Shown here: positions 6,852-16,359 of the stretch, piece by piece
Position numbering within the stretch: the stretch's first letter is position 1
Layout of the letters: every line of letters starts with the position of its first letter
DNA from: SGZJ01 sp949372955
GTDB taxonomy: Bacteria > Bacteroidota > Bacteroidia > Flavobacteriales > Flavobacteriaceae
Length of the DNA: 64,000 nucleotides
Assembly: GCA_949372955.1 (NCBI GenBank)
Contig: CASIAX010000001.1
Span: forward strand, 160,223 to 224,222
Reading direction: 5' to 3'
Program-made: the position numbers and the translations under genes
Notes under the pieces: model-generated
Told to the model about the DNA's origin: nothing
Database searches by the model: none
Seen by the model: the letters and a program-made list of their open reading frames with translations, nothing else

Positions 6852-9704
6852 ATGCCAAAAAATAATAATTTAAAATCAATTCTTATAATTGGATCTGGTC
6901 CTATTATAATTGGACAGGCTTGTGAATTCGATTATTCAGGTACCCAGGCTCTTAGATCTTTACACGAAGATGGGATAGAAACAATCCTTATAAACTCTAA
7001 TCCTGCCACTATTATGACTGATCCATCTATGGCGGATCATGTTTATTTATTACCCCTAACAAGTTCATCTATTGTAAAGATATTGAAAGATCATCCTCAA
7101 ATTGATGCTGTTCTTCCAACTATGGGTGGTCAAACTGCTCTTAATTTATGTATTGAAGCTGATGACAAAGGAATTTGGAAAGATTTTAATATAGAAATTA
7201 TTGGAGTTGATATTCAAGCTATTAATATTACTGAGGATAGAGAGCAGTTTAGAAACCTTATGCTAGATATTGGTGTGCCTATGGCGCCTCAGTCTACTGC
7301 AAATTCATATTTAAAAGGTAAAGAGATTGCACAAGAATATGGATTTCCACTAGTAATTAGAGCATCTTACACTCTTGGTGGAGCAGGAGCTTCTATTGTA
7401 TACAAAGAAGAAGATTTTGATGAGTTATTAACTAGAGGGTTAGAGATTTCTCCTATACATGAAGTCATGATTGATAAGGCTTTAATTGGGTGGAAAGAGT
7501 ATGAACTTGAACTTTTAAGAGATTCTAATAACAATGTTGTTATAATATGTTCCATAGAGAATATGGATCCTATGGGCATACATACTGGAGATTCTATAAC
7601 AGTAGCTCCGGCTATGACATTAAGTGATTCAACTTATCAAAGAATGCGAGACATGGCTATTCATATGATGAGAAGTATTGGTGATTTTGCTGGTGGGTGT
7701 AATGTCCAATTTGCCGTTAGTCCAGATAAAAATGAAGATATTATAGCAATTGAAATTAACCCAAGAGTTTCAAGATCCTCTGCTCTAGCTAGTAAAGCAA
7801 CTGGGTACCCTATTGCAAAAGTTGCAGCAAAGTTAGCTATAGGATATAATTTAGATGAATTAAGTAACCAAATCACAAAATCTACATCTGCATTATTTGA
7901 ACCTACACTTGATTATGTTATTGTTAAGATACCAAGATGGAATTTTGACAAATTTGAAGGTAGTGATCGAACTCTAGGCCTTCAAATGAAGTCTGTAGGT
8001 GAGGTAATGGGTATTGGAAGATCCTTTCAAGAAGCTTTGCATAAAGCCACTCAATCTTTAGAAATAAAAAGAAATGGATTAGGAGCTGATGGTAAAGGGT
8101 ACAAAGATTATGACCTAATAATTAGTAAGTTAGCAAACCCTTCTTGGGATAGAGTTTTTGTAATATTTGATGCTATTCAAATGGGCATTCCAATAAGTAG
8201 AATTCATGATATTACAAAAATTGATATATGGTTTTTAAGACAATATGAAGAATTATATCATTTGCAAAAACAAATTTCTAACTACAATATTGACTCTATA
8301 AACAGAGAATTATTACTTGAGGCTAAACAAAAAGGTTACGGAGATAGACAAATAGCTCATATTTTAAAATGTTTAGAAAGTCAGGTTTATAACAAACGTC
8401 AGGAAATGAATATTAATAGAGTTTATAAGCTCGTTGATACATGTGCGGCTGAATTCAAAGCTAAAACTCCATACTACTATTCTACTTTTGAAAGTCAATT
8501 AAAAGTTAAAGGTGAAAAGGCATATTCAGATAATGAGAGTGTTGTTTCAGATAAAAAGAAAATTATAGTTTTAGGATCTGGTCCAAACAGAATTGGTCAA
8601 GGTATTGAGTTTGATTACTGTTGTGTTCATGGTGTATTAGCTAGCGCAGAAGCAGGTTATGAAACAATTATGATCAACTGTAATCCAGAGACTGTTTCCA
8701 CTGATTTTGATACAGCTGATAAGCTGTATTTTGAACCTGTATTTTGGGAACATATTTATGATATAATTAAGCACGAAAAACCAGAAGGTGTAATAGTTCA
8801 ACTAGGTGGACAGACTGCCCTAAAATTAGCCGAAAAACTAGAGCGTTATGGAATAAAGATTATTGGAACTAATTATAAATCTTTAAATTTAGCTGAAGAT
8901 AGAGGATTGTTTTCTGAACTACTCAAAAAAATCAACATTCCTTACCCTGAGTTTGATACTGCTACAACAGCAGAAGAAGCTTTGGAAGTTGCTAAAAAAT
9001 TAGACTTTCCAATTTTAGTAAGACCATCGTATGTTTTAGGTGGTCAAGGAATGAAAATTGTAATCAACCCTCAAGAGTTAGAAGAGCATGTTATTGATTT
9101 ACTTAAAAGAATGCCAAATAACAATCTTTTATTAGATCATTATTTAGATGGAGCTATCGAGGCAGAAGCTGACGCAATTTGTGATGGTAAGGACGTTTTG
9201 ATTATTGGTATAATGGAACATATTGAACCTTGTGGAATACACTCAGGAGATTCAAATGCTACCTTACCTCCTTTTAATATAGGTAAATTAGTAATGGATC
9301 AAATTAAAGAACATACTAAAAAAATTGCACTAGCATTAAATACTGTAGGTCTTATAAATATACAATTTGCAATTAAAGATGAAATTGTATATATCATTGA
9401 AGCTAATCCTAGGGCATCTAGGACTGTACCTTTCATAGCAAAAGCATATAAACAGCCATATGTTAATTATGCTACTAAAGTAATGCTTGGTGAACTTAAA
9501 GTTTCAGATATCAATTACCAGCCTGATTTAAAAGGTTTCGCTATTAAGCAACCTGTATTCTCATTTAATAAATTCCCTAATGTAAATAAAAACTTAGGTC
9601 CAGAAATGAAAAGTACTGGTGAGAGTATCTTGTTTATTGATGATCTTAAAGATGATCAATTTTATGAGTTATACTCTAGAAGAAAAATGTATTTAAGTAA
9701 ATAA
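6852..9704 (+). CDS. carB: Carbamoyl-phosphate synthase large subunit
   Basis: 950 residues. Two homologous halves are visible: each starts with a GSGP-x-x-IGQ motif (residue about 13, then about 575) and carries an ATP-grasp domain (TLGGAGASIVY about 175; LGGQGMKIVI about 730). It makes carbamoyl phosphate from bicarbonate, ammonia (from the CarA glutaminase) and two ATP for arginine and pyrimidine synthesis. The E. coli enzyme has 1073 residues; this one stops just after the motif LGPEMKSTGE, so the C-terminal MGS-like allosteric domain is missing. Bacteroidota CarB is, as I recall, generally this short. carA is not adjacent. Confidence 0.96.
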   Translation: MPKNNNLKSILIIGSGPIIIGQACEFDYSGTQALRSLHEDGIETILINSNPATIMTDPSMADHVYLLPLTSSSIVKILKDHPQIDAVLPTMGGQTALNLCIEADDKGIWKDFNIEIIGVDIQAINITEDREQFRNLMLDIGVPMAPQSTANSYLKGKEIAQEYGFPLVIRASYTLGGAGASIVYKEEDFDELLTRGLEISPIHEVMIDKALIGWKEYELELLRDSNNNVVIICSIENMDPMGIHTGDSITVAPAMTLSDSTYQRMRDMAIHMMRSIGDFAGGCNVQFAVSPDKNEDIIAIEINPRVSRSSALASKATGYPIAKVAAKLAIGYNLDELSNQITKSTSALFEPTLDYVIVKIPRWNFDKFEGSDRTLGLQMKSVGEVMGIGRSFQEALHKATQSLEIKRNGLGADGKGYKDYDLIISKLANPSWDRVFVIFDAIQMGIPISRIHDITKIDIWFLRQYEELYHLQKQISNYNIDSINRELLLEAKQKGYGDRQIAHILKCLESQVYNKRQEMNINRVYKLVDTCAAEFKAKTPYYYSTFESQLKVKGEKAYSDNESVVSDKKKIIVLGSGPNRIGQGIEFDYCCVHGVLASAEAGYETIMINCNPETVSTDFDTADKLYFEPVFWEHIYDIIKHEKPEGVIVQLGGQTALKLAEKLERYGIKIIGTNYKSLNLAEDRGLFSELLKKINIPYPEFDTATTAEEALEVAKKLDFPILVRPSYVLGGQGMKIVINPQELEEHVIDLLKRMPNNNLLLDHYLDGAIEAEADAICDGKDVLIIGIMEHIEPCGIHSGDSNATLPPFNIGKLVMDQIKEHTKKIALALNTVGLINIQFAIKDEIVYIIEANPRASRTVPFIAKAYKQPYVNYATKVMLGELKVSDINYQPDLKGFAIKQPVFSFNKFPNVNKNLGPEMKSTGESILFIDDLKDDQFYELYSRRKMYLSK

Positions 9705-9753
9705 TTCTTTTCTTAATTTTTTATAACTAAATTTAGTTCACTTATATATTTTT

Positions 9754-10956
9754 ATGGATTACATCATTATTTTAATTGGCTTAACTATTATGGGTTTGCT
9801 ATTTTTTATCGTTAATAATAAAAGATTTGACAATAATTCTGTAAACAAGAATTCTGACTTGTTGATTGAAGAACTAAATTCTCAGGTTTCTCAATTAGAA
9901 AAAGAAATAATAATAAAGGAAGCTGAGGTTCAAAATCTAAATAAGAATCTGGCAGTATCAAATACTAAAATCGAAACTTTCGATCTATTAAAGACTGAAA
10001 AAACACAGTTTGAAGAACGCTTAAAACAGGTAGAGATTGAAAGAAATAATCTTAAAAATGAAACAACTTCTTACAAGAATGCAGAAGAGGGAAGGCAAAA
10101 AGAAGCTAGCAAGCATCTTGCTGCTGTGGTTACACTACAGGAATCTTTAGATAAGGAAAAGGAACGATTCAATGATGATAGAATAAAGGTTAAAGAAGCT
10201 CATTTTGAAAAAATGAAATCTAAGTGGTCTGAACATGAAAAAGATGTTCAAAATCATCTGCAAATTATTTGTAAAAATAATATCATTACTTATATCAGTC
10301 AAGAAGATTTTCCTCATCCCAGAAATAAACCAGACAGCTCGATTGAAATTATGGATCAACTTATTGTATTTGATGCAAAATCCCCTGCAAATGATGATTT
10401 ATCAAATTTCCCTAAATATATTAAGTTACAAACAGAGAATTTAAAGAAATACGCTAAACATGAAGATGTAAAAAATGATTTGTTCTTAGTGATACCATCT
10501 AACACACTAGAAGTCATTAATCAGTTCCACTACAATATTGGTGACTACAATGTATTTATAATCACAAAAGATGCATTAGAACCTATTATTTTAAGTCTAA
10601 AAAAAGTGGAAGAATATGAATTTGCTGATAAATTAAGTCCAGAAGATCGTGATAATGTTTGTAGGATCATTGGTAAGTTTGCACATACAACAAAAAGAAG
10701 AATTCAGGTTGATGAGTTTTTTGCTCGTGAATTTTTAGATACTCTAACAAAAGCTGGTTCTCAACTACCTAGAGATATTTTAGAAAATGTAATTAAATTT
10801 GAAAATGCTGAAAAGCTTAATCCTCCAATGGAAAAGCGAAATAAATCAATTCTTACTAAAGATTTAAAAGAACAAGTTGATAAACTAGAAAAAGAAATGC
10901 AGCTTCGTGAAATTCCTAAAATTGAAAATCAAATTGATTTTGATAGATTAGACTAG
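9754..10956 (+). CDS. rmuC: DNA recombination protein RmuC
   Basis: 400 residues. A single membrane segment (residues 2-18) is followed by a long coiled coil rich in Glu, Lys and Gln (about 35-165), and then the RmuC nuclease-like core (about 170-340) with IVFDAKSP near residue 207, part of the PD-(D/E)xK-like fold. RmuC proteins limit DNA inversions and other rearrangements. It follows carB by 49 bp on the same strand and may be read through. Confidence 0.93.
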   Translation: MDYIIILIGLTIMGLLFFIVNNKRFDNNSVNKNSDLLIEELNSQVSQLEKEIIIKEAEVQNLNKNLAVSNTKIETFDLLKTEKTQFEERLKQVEIERNNLKNETTSYKNAEEGRQKEASKHLAAVVTLQESLDKEKERFNDDRIKVKEAHFEKMKSKWSEHEKDVQNHLQIICKNNIITYISQEDFPHPRNKPDSSIEIMDQLIVFDAKSPANDDLSNFPKYIKLQTENLKKYAKHEDVKNDLFLVIPSNTLEVINQFHYNIGDYNVFIITKDALEPIILSLKKVEEYEFADKLSPEDRDNVCRIIGKFAHTTKRRIQVDEFFAREFLDTLTKAGSQLPRDILENVIKFENAEKLNPPMEKRNKSILTKDLKEQVDKLEKEMQLREIPKIENQIDFDRLD

Positions 10957-10990
10957 TATAAATCCTCTCATTAATTTAAGCTGAATATTG

Positions 10991-11488
10991 CTACTTTTCG
11001 AAAATTAGATATCTCTTTTCAATTTTCTCAAATCCATAATAAAGTATTGCTGAGAAGAAAAGGTCTGCCATTAATGAATTAGTGAAAAATGGAATTGCCA
11101 TTGTATAGCATAAGATTATTCCTTCAATGTTTTTTGGATAACCACCAATTAACCATACTCCAAAATTTGTAACAACAAAAAATATAAGACTGCTTAAAAG
11201 TATGTTTTTAATACTGTATTTTTTAAATATGTAGCTGTAAGTAGTAATTAATATAAATGCTAGATATACAAATAATGATATTGAATAAAACCCAATAAAT
11301 AAATCTGAAATTAACATTACTGCAATTGGAATTGCATATGCTAGTTTAATATTACTAAATTTTACACCTGCAAAAATTGCAATAGCAGTGATAGGTACAA
11401 AATTAGGAGGGTGAGGAATTAGCCTCATTAAAGCAGCTATAACTATAAATAAAGTTATAAATAGTATTCTTTTATTTTTTTCTTTCAT
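10991..11488 (-). CDS. DUF6580 family membrane protein (ECF S-component-like)
   Basis: 165 residues with about five membrane helices. The opening up to residue 45 (ALMRLIPHPPNFVPITAIAIF) and later GYPKNIEGIILCYTMAIPFF match DUF6580, a putative transporter family resembling S-components of ECF importers. The ligand is not known. The gene start lies inside the end of the S41 protease gene (17-bp overlap, same strand), so the two are co-translated. Confidence 0.8.
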   Translation of the reverse strand: MKEKNKRILFITLFIVIAALMRLIPHPPNFVPITAIAIFAGVKFSNIKLAYAIPIAVMLISDLFIGFYSISLFVYLAFILITTYSYIFKKYSIKNILLSSLIFFVVTNFGVWLIGGYPKNIEGIILCYTMAIPFFTNSLMADLFFSAILYYGFEKIEKRYLIFEK

Positions 11489-12944
11489 AGGACTCTACAA
11501 ATTTACTATAATTATCAATAAATAAATACATTTCTTTATTTAATATATCTAAAGCGTTACTGTCACTAACTAAATCTATTTCTACATTAAAATTATCTCT
11601 GTATTTATCTGGATATATCAGGCCTAGAGCTAAAGATAAAAGAGGTTCGTTTACATCACCAATAACCCCTAGGTTTGAAGAACTTTCATTAGCTAGAATG
11701 TCAGGGCTTAAACCATCATAATAGTCGGTTACCCCTTGAGAATTAAGAGTTTTTAAAACTAATGGTTGTAGAGCATAAGTGTGAGAAGAGTTAACTCCGT
11801 TTAATGAGAAATCAGGCGAATCGTATAAAGTGACGGATGCTTGATACTTTCCGTAAGTGCTGGTTCCAATTTGTATTACATCAATATATGGCTTTAAACA
11901 ATTTATGACTAGCTCACTGGCAGATGCTGAACTTTTAGATGTTATAATAAATACTCTATTTAGATTTAAGCTATTTGCATTACTCAGAAATCTATTTATT
12001 AGGTATTCTGGATTATTATTTAGCCAGTAATTTTGTATTTCACTATTCCATTCTTCAGTACTAAAAATTTGATCATTAAACTGACCAGTTATTAAGCTAG
12101 AAATTAATAGAGCAGAGTTTACTGATCCACCAGGATTATATCTTAAATCTAAAATTAGATTATCGATATTATTAGATTTAAAATTTGCAAATACTTGATT
12201 TAATTCATCGTCAAATGTTGATGTAAATTGGTTATACATTAAATATCCAGACTTTCCGTTAGAACCATCTATTATATTGGAATAAAAAATCGGGTTTTTT
12301 TCTAAATACACTTTATATAAATCTTTACTAATATCATTACTAACTACAGTATCATCAAGTATATCAGTTGTGTTGTTGTCATTATAATTGGCGAAATTAA
12401 CTGTGTAGTTATCTAAAGAAAGTAAAGTTGAATAGTTTTCGAGGTTTAAACTGTTGTCGTTAATTCCAAAGAAAATATCCCCTCTTTGTATATTTTCAAT
12501 TTCTGATATTGAGCCTGGATGTACATACCTTACATATCCATATACATTGAAGTTACTCCCTGGAATATAACGAAGTCCATATTCCATTCCATTGCTATTA
12601 GATACTCCTTCAAAATATTGCTGAAGTTCTATATAATTATCAACTATGATACTGTGTTTATCGATTGTTTCTCTATCAAAAATTAAGTTTTCAAATAATT
12701 CCTCAGGGTTTTCGTGTGAGTTTAAATATATTGCATATTCGCTATTTGATAAAAACCTATCATCTAATAAGTCAGTTACGTAATCTTTATATAAATATGC
12801 AGCATTCATTCCTTTCCATACATAGTCATTTATTTCACTTGCAAAAGCTCCATTATCATCTTTATCCTCGTAACAACTAAATACGGATAACCCAAATAAG
12901 GAAATTAACATAAATTTATGCATGAGTTTTCTTGTATTTTTCAT
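11472..12944 (-). CDS. S41 family peptidase lipoprotein
   Basis: 490 residues with a lipoprotein signal ending in SVFSC (Cys about residue 24). Residues about 130-190 fit a degenerate PDZ domain. The S41 protease core follows: LILDLRYNPGGSVNSA (about 263), the serine in SKSSASASELV (about 338) and the lysine in GTSTYGKYQAS (about 365) form the Ser-Lys dyad of C-terminal-processing-type proteases. It would act on peptides or proteins in the periplasm. The next gene, DUF6580, overlaps its 3' end by 17 bp. Confidence 0.88.
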   Translation of the reverse strand: MKNTRKLMHKFMLISLFGLSVFSCYEDKDDNGAFASEINDYVWKGMNAAYLYKDYVTDLLDDRFLSNSEYAIYLNSHENPEELFENLIFDRETIDKHSIIVDNYIELQQYFEGVSNSNGMEYGLRYIPGSNFNVYGYVRYVHPGSISEIENIQRGDIFFGINDNSLNLENYSTLLSLDNYTVNFANYNDNNTTDILDDTVVSNDISKDLYKVYLEKNPIFYSNIIDGSNGKSGYLMYNQFTSTFDDELNQVFANFKSNNIDNLILDLRYNPGGSVNSALLISSLITGQFNDQIFSTEEWNSEIQNYWLNNNPEYLINRFLSNANSLNLNRVFIITSKSSASASELVINCLKPYIDVIQIGTSTYGKYQASVTLYDSPDFSLNGVNSSHTYALQPLVLKTLNSQGVTDYYDGLSPDILANESSSNLGVIGDVNEPLLSLALGLIYPDKYRDNFNVEIDLVSDSNALDILNKEMYLFIDNYSKFVESYERKK

Positions 12945-12976
12945 TTTTCAATTAATTTTATGTTTATTATAAATTT

Positions 12977-13483
12977 ATGAAATTTAATATAACTATTTTC
13001 TTATTAATATTTAATATTAGTTTGTTTTCTCAATCAGAATTCAAGCTTGTTTCACTAGAAGATATATCTAAAGTTCAAATTAGCTCAAATGTATTTGATT
13101 TAATGTCTAAATTTCAAATGAATTTTGGAGATAAAGATTGGCAACCACTAATTGATCAACTAAAAAACCTAAATAGTATTGAGTCGTATTCAACCAGTAC
13201 TTTACTAGGCTCTACAGCTATTGAGTCTTCTTTTAACATCTATGTGTTAAATCCTGATTTATCACAATTGGCAGAATTTAAGGAAGAAGACTATTTAGTT
13301 AATATTTATGCGTTAGAGAATGAGGATTTAGAAATAAAAGAAATATCAATGCTTGTGAAAAACTCTAATAATTTGAATACTATTTATCTGCAAATTAGAG
13401 GTGAAATTGATTTACTTAAAATAGTTGAGGTGGTTAATAAACTAGATATTCCAGGCGCAGATTTTTTAAAAAACTTAAATTAA
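12977..13483 (+). CDS. DUF4252 domain-containing secreted protein
   Basis: 168 residues with a signal peptide (hydrophobic residues 4-17, cleavage near LFSQ-SEF). The remainder matches DUF4252 in length and pattern; these are Bacteroidota envelope proteins of unknown function, often linked with sigma/anti-sigma genes, though none is next to it here. It is divergent from the S41 protease and its stop overlaps the convergent purB by 4 bp. Confidence 0.75.
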   Translation: MKFNITIFLLIFNISLFSQSEFKLVSLEDISKVQISSNVFDLMSKFQMNFGDKDWQPLIDQLKNLNSIESYSTSTLLGSTAIESSFNIYVLNPDLSQLAEFKEEDYLVNIYALENEDLEIKEISMLVKNSNNLNTIYLQIRGEIDLLKIVEVVNKLDIPGADFLKNLN

Positions 13484-14823
13484 ATACCAGTATAATTTTG
13501 GGGAGTTAATGCTCTTAGTTCATTTTTAATAGATTCTGACACTTCCAATGTTTCTATAAAATCCGATATTGACCTTTTGTTTATTTTTTCATTAGTCCTA
13601 GTTAGATTTTTTAATGCTTCATAGGGGTTAGGGTAATTATCTCTTCTTAAAATTGTCTGTATTGCTTCTGCTATTACTGCCCAATTGTCTTCAAGATCAG
13701 AATTTAGCTTTTCTTTATTAAGTATTAATTTATTTAGACCTTTAAGAGTTGACTTAAATGCTATTATAGAGTGAGCGATAGGAACTCCTATGTTCCTTAA
13801 GACTGTACTATCAGTAAGATCTCTTTGAAGTCTAGATACAGGCAGTTTATTTGAGAGGTGATTAAAAATCGCATTAGCTATACCTAAGTTCCCTTCGCTA
13901 TTCTCAAAATCTATAGGGTTAACTTTATGAGGCATTGCAGAACTTCCAATTTCTCCTTTTTTGATTACTTGCTTGAAGTAATCCATTGAGATATATGTCC
14001 AAAAATCTCTATTTAAATCTATTAAAATGGTATTGATTCGACTTAAATTATCGAAAATAGCCGCCATATTATCGTAGTGTTCAACCTGTGTTGTTGGAAA
14101 AGAATAATTTAAGCCTAATCTTTTTTCAGTAAAACTTTTCGCAAATCCCTTCCAATCTATATTAGGGTATGCTAGGTGGTGAGCATTAAAATTTCCAGTA
14201 GCTCCACCAAATTTAGTAGAATTTGGAATGGACTTTAATAACTCAACTTGTGCTTGTATTCTTATGGTAAAGACTTCAATTTCCTTCCCTAGTTTTGTAG
14301 GTGATGCAGCCTGACCATGAGTTCTTGCAAGCATAGGGATATCCTTCCATTGATTATTTAAATCTTTTAGCTTGTCAGTTAACTGCTTCAAGTCTACGAT
14401 ATAAATATTTTCAATAGCTTCTTTTAAACTTAATGGAATGGCAGTATTATTAATATCCTGGGAAGTTAAACCAAAGTGAATAAATTCTTTGTATTTAGAA
14501 AGGTTTAACATCTCAAATTTATCTTTTAAGAAATATTCAACTGCTTTAACGTCGTGATTTGTAGTTTTTTCAATTTCCTTTATAGCTATCGAATCTTCAA
14601 ATGAAAAGTTTTCATAAATACATCTTAATTTATTAAAGTAAGATTTGTCAAATTCTTTTAATTGAGGTAATGGAATCTCACAAAGAGAAATAAAATATTC
14701 AACTTCAACTAGAACTCTGTTTTTTATCAATCCGTGTTCTGAGAAATATTCAGATAATTGAGAAACTTTATTTTGATATCTGCCGTCAATGGGGGATATA
14801 GCGTTAAGTGAAAATGTTGACAT
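13480..14823 (-). CDS. purB: Adenylosuccinate lyase
   Basis: 447 residues. Fumarase/aspartase superfamily signatures are clear: TTNHDVKAVEYFLK (about residue 87), LARTHGQAASPTKLGKE (about 165) and the signature GSSAMPHKVNPIDFEN (about 295) with the catalytic serine loop. It removes fumarate from SAICAR and from adenylosuccinate in purine synthesis. FGLTSQDINNTA carries the substrate-binding TSQD. A TATATTTG box at 14849-14856 on this strand is a possible promoter. Confidence 0.96.
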   Translation of the reverse strand: MSTFSLNAISPIDGRYQNKVSQLSEYFSEHGLIKNRVLVEVEYFISLCEIPLPQLKEFDKSYFNKLRCIYENFSFEDSIAIKEIEKTTNHDVKAVEYFLKDKFEMLNLSKYKEFIHFGLTSQDINNTAIPLSLKEAIENIYIVDLKQLTDKLKDLNNQWKDIPMLARTHGQAASPTKLGKEIEVFTIRIQAQVELLKSIPNSTKFGGATGNFNAHHLAYPNIDWKGFAKSFTEKRLGLNYSFPTTQVEHYDNMAAIFDNLSRINTILIDLNRDFWTYISMDYFKQVIKKGEIGSSAMPHKVNPIDFENSEGNLGIANAIFNHLSNKLPVSRLQRDLTDSTVLRNIGVPIAHSIIAFKSTLKGLNKLILNKEKLNSDLEDNWAVIAEAIQTILRRDNYPNPYEALKNLTRTNEKINKRSISDFIETLEVSESIKNELRALTPQNYTGI

Positions 14824-14848
14824 ATTTTTTTAAAATTAGAATAATTTA

Positions 14849-14856
14849 CAAATATA
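14849..14856 (-). promoter_or_regulatory. Possible -7 box (TATATTTG) for purB
   Basis: Full match to TAnnTTTG on the minus strand, 26 bp before the purB ATG. No good upstream TTG element is visible. Confidence 0.4.
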
Positions 14857-14920
14857 GGTATTTCATTTAATTTTTGGATTAGCTAACTTATAAATGTATT
14901 TTTAGTGAAAAATTATTCAC

Positions 14921-15499
14921 ATGACAAATAATGCTCAAATAATGAGTGATGCTAGAGAATCACTTACTGGAAAATGGCCTCTCGCTATTGGTACATTTTT
15001 AATTTTTTTATTAATCTCAATAGGTGCAACTTTAATTCCTTTTGCTGGTCAAGTAATTGGGTTTTTGATTGCAGGTCCTTTAGCTGTAGGTGGTGCCTTT
15101 TTTGCATTGAATATAGTTAGAGAGCAAGCAGCTAAGACTGATGACTTATTTTTTGGCTTTAATAACAACTTAGGTAATTCAATACTTGCATATCTATTAG
15201 TTTTTGTTTTTGTTTTTATAGGCTTTATTTTACTTATTATTCCAGGTATAATTGTTGCATTGGCCCTTTCTCAAACCTGGTTTATTTTAGCAGAAAACCC
15301 ATCAATGGATTCTTATGATGCTATCATCAAAAGTAAGAATATGATGAAAGGCTATAAATGGCAATATTTTAAAATTGGATTAAGATTATTTGGGCTTGGG
15401 TTACTATGCTTACTAACCTTAGGTATAGGATTCCTATGGTTATTACCATATCAGTATGTCGTTTATGCTAAGTTTTATGAACAAGTTAAAGCCGTATAA
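14921..15499 (+). CDS. DUF975-like integral membrane protein
   Basis: 192 residues with four strongly hydrophobic regions (about 20-50, 53-70, 90-122, 150-178). The N-terminal ARESLTGKWPLAIGTFLI and the conserved AENPSMDSYDAIIKSKNMMKGYKWQYF match the DUF975/glycerophosphodiesterase membrane-domain group. Function unknown. Its stop abuts the convergent gene at 15500. Confidence 0.75.
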   Translation: MTNNAQIMSDARESLTGKWPLAIGTFLIFLLISIGATLIPFAGQVIGFLIAGPLAVGGAFFALNIVREQAAKTDDLFFGFNNNLGNSILAYLLVFVFVFIGFILLIIPGIIVALALSQTWFILAENPSMDSYDAIIKSKNMMKGYKWQYFKIGLRLFGLGLLCLLTLGIGFLWLLPYQYVVYAKFYEQVKAV

Positions 15500-16276
15500 T
15501 TAATATTTAACTGTTCTGTTTAAGATTTTATATTCTTCATAACATTCGCTAATGGCATCTAGTAACTGTAAATCATTTGCTTTGTTAATAAACTCGTCTG
15601 AATAATTACATTCACTGATTAACAATTCTAAGTCTGCTTTTTCTAATTGTAGTAAGACCATTAGCATTTCTCTATCAAATCTATTCGATAATATATCTCT
15701 GATTTGATCATCTCTTTTCATTTTTCTCAGTTTTCTTAACTGGTTAGGTTCTTTACCAAAAACTCTGTGTAAAAAGTCCAATGGATTAAATATTGCATTT
15801 AGAGCCTGAGTTACTGCGCTAGCTGGCCTAACTGCTGATTCATAACTAACATTTGGTAATCCAGAAATACTATATCTAAAATTATTATTTATGGGGACTT
15901 GTTTTATATCTACCTCTAGGTATCCAGTAAGTTTTATTCGGCTAACTAAAACTTCCTCTAAAGCAAATGCTAACTCAGTTAATTCTATAGTAGTAGCTGA
16001 GCCAAATTTAATCCAATCATTAGTTACTTTTATTTTTAATGATTTGAAGCCTAAATATGAAAAATGGAGCGTATCATTTGCTTTTACATCAATTGTAAAT
16101 TCTCCTTTTTTATTTGTAGAAGTACCAATAACTTGGGATAGATTAACAATATTAACGTTTTCTAACGGAGTATTGTTATTTGCATTTATAATAGCCCCTT
16201 TAACAGTTGTTATCTCTTGAGAAAAACAAAAACTAGATATAAAGAATATGAAATTAAAAAAATGTGTTTTGGCCAT
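15500..16276 (-). CDS. Secreted carboxypeptidase-like regulatory domain protein
   Basis: 258 residues with a signal peptide (residues 4-19, cut near CFSQ). Residues about 22-105 form a CarboxypepD_reg-like beta-sandwich (VKGAIINANNNTPLENVNI, then GEFTIDVKANDTLHFSYLGF), the domain that opens TonB-dependent receptors, but no receptor barrel follows. The C-terminal half is helical and charged, with no recognised domain. It is probably a periplasmic or outer-membrane-associated protein of unknown role. Confidence 0.78.
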   Translation of the reverse strand: MAKTHFFNFIFFISSFCFSQEITTVKGAIINANNNTPLENVNIVNLSQVIGTSTNKKGEFTIDVKANDTLHFSYLGFKSLKIKVTNDWIKFGSATTIELTELAFALEEVLVSRIKLTGYLEVDIKQVPINNNFRYSISGLPNVSYESAVRPASAVTQALNAIFNPLDFLHRVFGKEPNQLRKLRKMKRDDQIRDILSNRFDREMLMVLLQLEKADLELLISECNYSDEFINKANDLQLLDAISECYEEYKILNRTVKY

Positions 16277-16292
16277 TATTATTATTAAAAAA

Positions 16293-16300
16293 CAAATATA
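16293..16300 (-). promoter_or_regulatory. Possible -7 box for the gene at 15500-16276
   Basis: TATATTTG on the minus strand, 17 bp before the start codon; no clear upstream element. Confidence 0.35.
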
Positions 16301-16359
16301 ATAAACTTAAGCACTTATTTATATTTAATATCAGATACTTAACTCATTTTTAACAAATG

